This document shows, one piece after another, positions 15,763 through 18,335 of a stretch of 18,335 nt of DNA. Under the pieces are notes generated by a model. It saw only the letters and a program-made list of their open reading frames with translations. It was not told where the DNA came from and ran no database searches. Position 1 is the stretch's first letter. Each line of letters opens with the position of its first letter. Source of the stretch: Woeseia sp. (lineage in GTDB: Bacteria > Pseudomonadota > Gammaproteobacteria > Steroidobacterales > Woeseiaceae); assembly GCA_018701055.1 (NCBI GenBank), contig JABIUH010000222.1, positions 1-18,335 on the forward strand. The letters are read 5' to 3'. A program made the position numbers and the translations under genes.

Positions 15763-15792
15763 CGTATTTCCTTATTCTCTATTAATTGCAAT

Positions 15793-15822
15793 ATTATACC
15801 AATAATCGCCATATTCTGGCAT
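15793..15822 (-). promoter_or_regulatory. Promoter of the Lrp-family gene with an overlapping inverted repeat
   Basis: On the minus strand TATAAT (15793-15798) is preceded directly by TGG, giving an extended -10, and at 18 bases by ATGCCA (15817-15822, four of six to the -35 consensus). Between and over them lies GCCA-TATTC-TGGC (15808-15820), a likely autoregulatory site by position. The start codon is about 30 bases downstream. Confidence 0.6.
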
Positions 15823-15923
15823 GAAACCATCATATTTCTCTCTCTTTAAGGATAAATAAGGATCAATCAATTGCGACTATCTGCGACCATTACGCACTAC
15901 TCTCCAGCGTTGCGGATTCCCCC

Positions 15924-18133
15924 ATGGTCACGGCAGTCAAGCAATTCCCATTGGATAACTACGAACTCGACGATCGCTATCGGCGCGAGTCCGGACGCGT
16001 CTTCCTAACCGGCACTCAGGCGCTCGTTCGAATCCCGTTAATGCAGCGGACCATGGATCAAGCGGCCGGATTGAACACCGCCGGATTCGTCAGCGGATAT
16101 CGCGGATCATCACTAGGCGCCTACGCTCTCGAACTCTGGCGTGCGTCCCGCTATCTGGAAGAAAGCAAGGTGACTTTCCTTCCCGCGGTCAACGAAGAAT
16201 TGGCTGCCACCGCAATTCTGGGCTCACAACAAGTTGAAAGTGATCCGCACAAGGAAGTCGATGGCGTATTCGGCATCTGGTATGGCAAAGGTCCCGGCGT
16301 CGACCGCGCCGGTGACGCGCTAAAGCATGGCAATGCGTATGGTAGTTCGAAACATGGCGGCGTGTTAGTTGTGGCCGGCGATGATCACGGCTGCGTCTCT
16401 TCTTCAATGTCGCATCAGTCCGATGTCGCGTTCCTAAGCTGGTTGATGCTGAATCTAAACCCAGCCAACGTTGCTGAGTATCTTTAGTTTGGATTGTACG
16501 GTTTGGCATTATCTCGCTATTCCGGTATGTGGGTCGGCTTCAAAGCGATCGCGGAGACCGTCGAATCGGCGATGTCGGTGGAACTACCACCGTATCCAGA
16601 CTTCGTATTACCGGAGGACTTTCAACCACCTGCCGATGGTCTGCACATACGTTGGCCCGATTTCCCAGGGCCATAAATTGAAGAACGCATGGAATTCAAG
16701 AAAGCGGCGACCCTGGCTTTCGCGAATGCCAATCCCATCGACCGTAAAATCTTCAATACCACGGACGCGAAGTACGGCATCGTTACGACGGGTAAAGGGC
16801 ATTTCGATTTGATGGAGGCGCTACAACTCCTCGGCATCGATGCGAGCGAAGCGCGACGAATTGGGCTAGACGTTTACAAAGTCGGCATGGTTTGGCCGCT
16901 TGCAAAGGGGCAAGCGTGCTCGATTTCACAGGCTTTGCACAAAAGTTTGGACCTGTGTTGAGTTACATACGCTTGGCTGACCATCCCGCCAGGCTCAATC
17001 AGGTACGCATAGATACTCAACAAGCAGACGCGCTTATTGGTTGCGATCTGGTAGTGAGCTCTTCTACGCGCGCGGCGAAAACCTTGTAACGTGGAAAAAC
17101 CAAATCTGTGGTCAATACGACGGAAATGTCGACCGCTGACTTCATACGATACCGGGACGCCAGCTTGCGCGCTGATCGTCGGATCGACGCAATCTCGTCT
17201 GTCGTAGGTGAGGACAATCTTTCGACCGTCGCTGCCAATCAACTCGCGGAAGCACTGCTTGGGAATACGATCTACGCCAATGTGCTCATGCCGGGATTCG
17301 CATGGCAAAAGGGACTGGTCCCGCTCTCAGAGACCGCGTTGGAAAGGGCTATACAGCTGAAGAACGTTGCGATTGAGCATAATATTGCCGCATTCAATTG
17401 GGGTCGTCTCGCAGCCGCGGACAGCGACTTCGTCGCGCAATATTTACGTGCTCCTGAGACCCGCGTCACCAAATTAGAAACGCTCGACACTATTATCGAC
17501 TATCGCGCCAATTTTCTGAGCGACTATCAAAATACACAACTAGCCGATCGATTCCGCGCCTTAGTCACACGCGTTAGAACCACTGAAGAGGCGTTGGATG
17601 CATCGACCCAACATCCGCTGACCAAGACCGTCGCGAAGGCCTGGTTTAAGACGCTTGCGTACAAAGATGAGTACGAGGTCGCAAGACTGCACGTTCACGG
17701 TGACTTTCTTGCCAATATCAAGCGCGAATATGGCAGCAAGGCGCGCGTTCGATTTCATCTCGCTCCGCCACTCCTGAATGCCGAGCTAGATGCGCGTGGC
17801 CGACCACGCAAACGTGAATTCGGTGCCTGGATAATCCCCATCTTTCGCGTCCTGGCGAGTATGCGAACTTTGCGTGGCACTAAGCTGGACGTTTTCGGCA
17901 TGACTAAAGAACGCAAGATGGAGCGAGCGCTAATTGCCGAATTTGAAGATCAGCTAGAACAAGTTCTCCCAAAACTTGATGCCGGCAACATCGATTCTGC
18001 CGTGAAGATTTTCAACGAATACCTTGAAATACGAGGCTACGGACCGGTTAAGATCGCGGCGGCTGCTGCGACTCGCGAACGCATCCAAGCACGGTTGGCC
18101 GTATTGCTTCAGGGTAGTCGGAAAGCTGCCTGA
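15924..18133 (+). pseudogene. Fused indolepyruvate ferredoxin oxidoreductase (IorA-IorB type), decayed
   Basis: The intact enzyme, about 1,150-1,190 residues in proteobacteria, oxidatively decarboxylates aryl-pyruvates to aryl-acetyl-CoA. Here the N-terminal domain (NTAGFVSGYRGSSLGAY, GPGVDRAGDALKHGN, LNPANVAEYL) is cut by TAG at 16485-16487, resumes in the same phase (FGLYGLALSRYSGMWVGFKA), is cut by TAA at 16674-16676, and resumes again to YKVGMVWPLA near 16903. There the frame changes and the sequence jumps to KGASVLDFTGFAQK of the gamma domain, skipping roughly 400 residues that normally hold the TPP-binding and ferredoxin-like parts. A third stop, TAA at 17087-17089, follows; the rest runs open to 18133 and keeps LAYKDEYEVARL, FHLAPPLL and MERALIAEFE. 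Four separate lesions make a working product impossible; sequencing error cannot explain the deletion. The 3' fragment (17108-18133) remains open for 341 codons, which may be chance. Confidence 0.9.
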
Positions 18134-18175
18134 CTATACAGGGCATTTCCTGAATCGACGTGAGAAGATGCGTCG

Positions 18176-18335
18176 ATGGCCAACAAAGACAGTAGCGCTT
18201 CTATTCAATACGAATTCGAAACACACCCCGATATTGGACAAGTGATGCAAGTCGCACCAGGCATTTACTGGCTGCGTATGTTTTTACCCTTTTCTTTGTC
18301 GCACATAAATCTGTGGCTGCTCGAAGACGGTGATA
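18176..18335 (+). CDS. Metallo-beta-lactamase-fold hydrolase, N-terminal part (runs off the right edge)
   Basis: An ATG at 18176 with AGAAG about eight bases upstream opens a frame that continues to the window end (53 codons). The visible part, VMQVAPGIYWLRMFLPFSLSHINLWLLEDGD, is the typical start of glyoxalase-II-like metallo-hydrolases, where the first beta strands precede the HxHxDH metal site that would lie beyond the window. It begins 42 bases after the pseudogene on the same strand, so it may have been transcribed with it. The substrate cannot be told. The reading frame seen is intact. Upstream bases in the same phase do not extend the similarity. Confidence 0.8.
   Translation, partial: MANKDSSASIQYEFETHPDIGQVMQVAPGIYWLRMFLPFSLSHINLWLLEDGD

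Noticed and set aside
7390..17089. Several in-frame stops (TAA, TAG) could hint at a recoded genetic code or stop-codon read-through system.
   Set aside because: The intact genes around them end normally in TAA, TAG and TGA, the stops fall in only two genes, and one of those also has a large deletion. Ordinary gene decay explains it better.
1..18335. CRISPR arrays, insertion sequences, tRNA or rRNA genes, attachment sites.
   Set aside because: No spaced direct repeats, transposase or integrase motifs, or recognisable RNA gene sequence were seen on either strand.

Overview
This window looks like the chromosome of a gammaproteobacterium. The evidence is the adjacent fabA-fabB pair for anaerobic-type unsaturated fatty acid synthesis, a PaaX-type (not PaaR-type) phenylacetate repressor, and a YbhGFSR-like exporter next to the end of what looks like a TetR-type regulator. 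Base composition looks even across the window, and I see no insertion sequence, phage gene, tRNA, rRNA or CRISPR array. The species cannot be named from the sequence alone.

Layout. Positions 2-3123 (+) hold a tightly overlapping exporter operon: the last 35 codons of a probable TetR-like regulator, a lipoprotein membrane-fusion (HlyD) protein, one ABC ATPase and one ABC-2 permease. Convergent to it on the minus strand are a small unknown membrane protein (3144-3512), S-formylglutathione hydrolase (3610-4458), FabB (4480-5691) and FabA (5700-6257). Next comes a secreted protein (6397-7887, -) made of two copies of one domain plus a DUF11-like module, interrupted by a single in-frame TAA. Positions 8010-13102 (-) are a complete phenylacetyl-CoA epoxidase operon, paaX-paaI-paaA-paaB-paaC-paaD-paaE. 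Divergent from paaX is paaZ (13232-15283, +). Then comes an Lrp/AsnC regulator (15301-15762, -), divergent from a decayed fused indolepyruvate ferredoxin oxidoreductase gene (15924-18133, +), and finally the start of a metallo-beta-lactamase-fold protein (18176 to the window edge).

How the genes work together. PaaABCE epoxidises phenylacetyl-CoA, with PaaD probably maturing Fe-S clusters. PaaZ opens the resulting oxepin ring and oxidises the aldehyde, PaaI is the thioesterase safety valve, and PaaX represses until phenylacetyl-CoA appears. The ligase paaK and the beta-oxidation genes paaF, G, H and J are not in the window. The neighbouring oxidoreductase family makes aryl-acetyl-CoA from aryl-pyruvates and could once have fed the Paa pathway directly. 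Here it carries three in-frame stops, a frame change, and an internal deletion that I estimate at about 400 residues including the TPP-binding half, so this copy cannot work.

No clearly new biological system was found. The points most worth a second look are the two broken genes, the candidate PaaX operators and a perfect 13-bp palindrome ahead of paaA, and the unrecognised small membrane protein.
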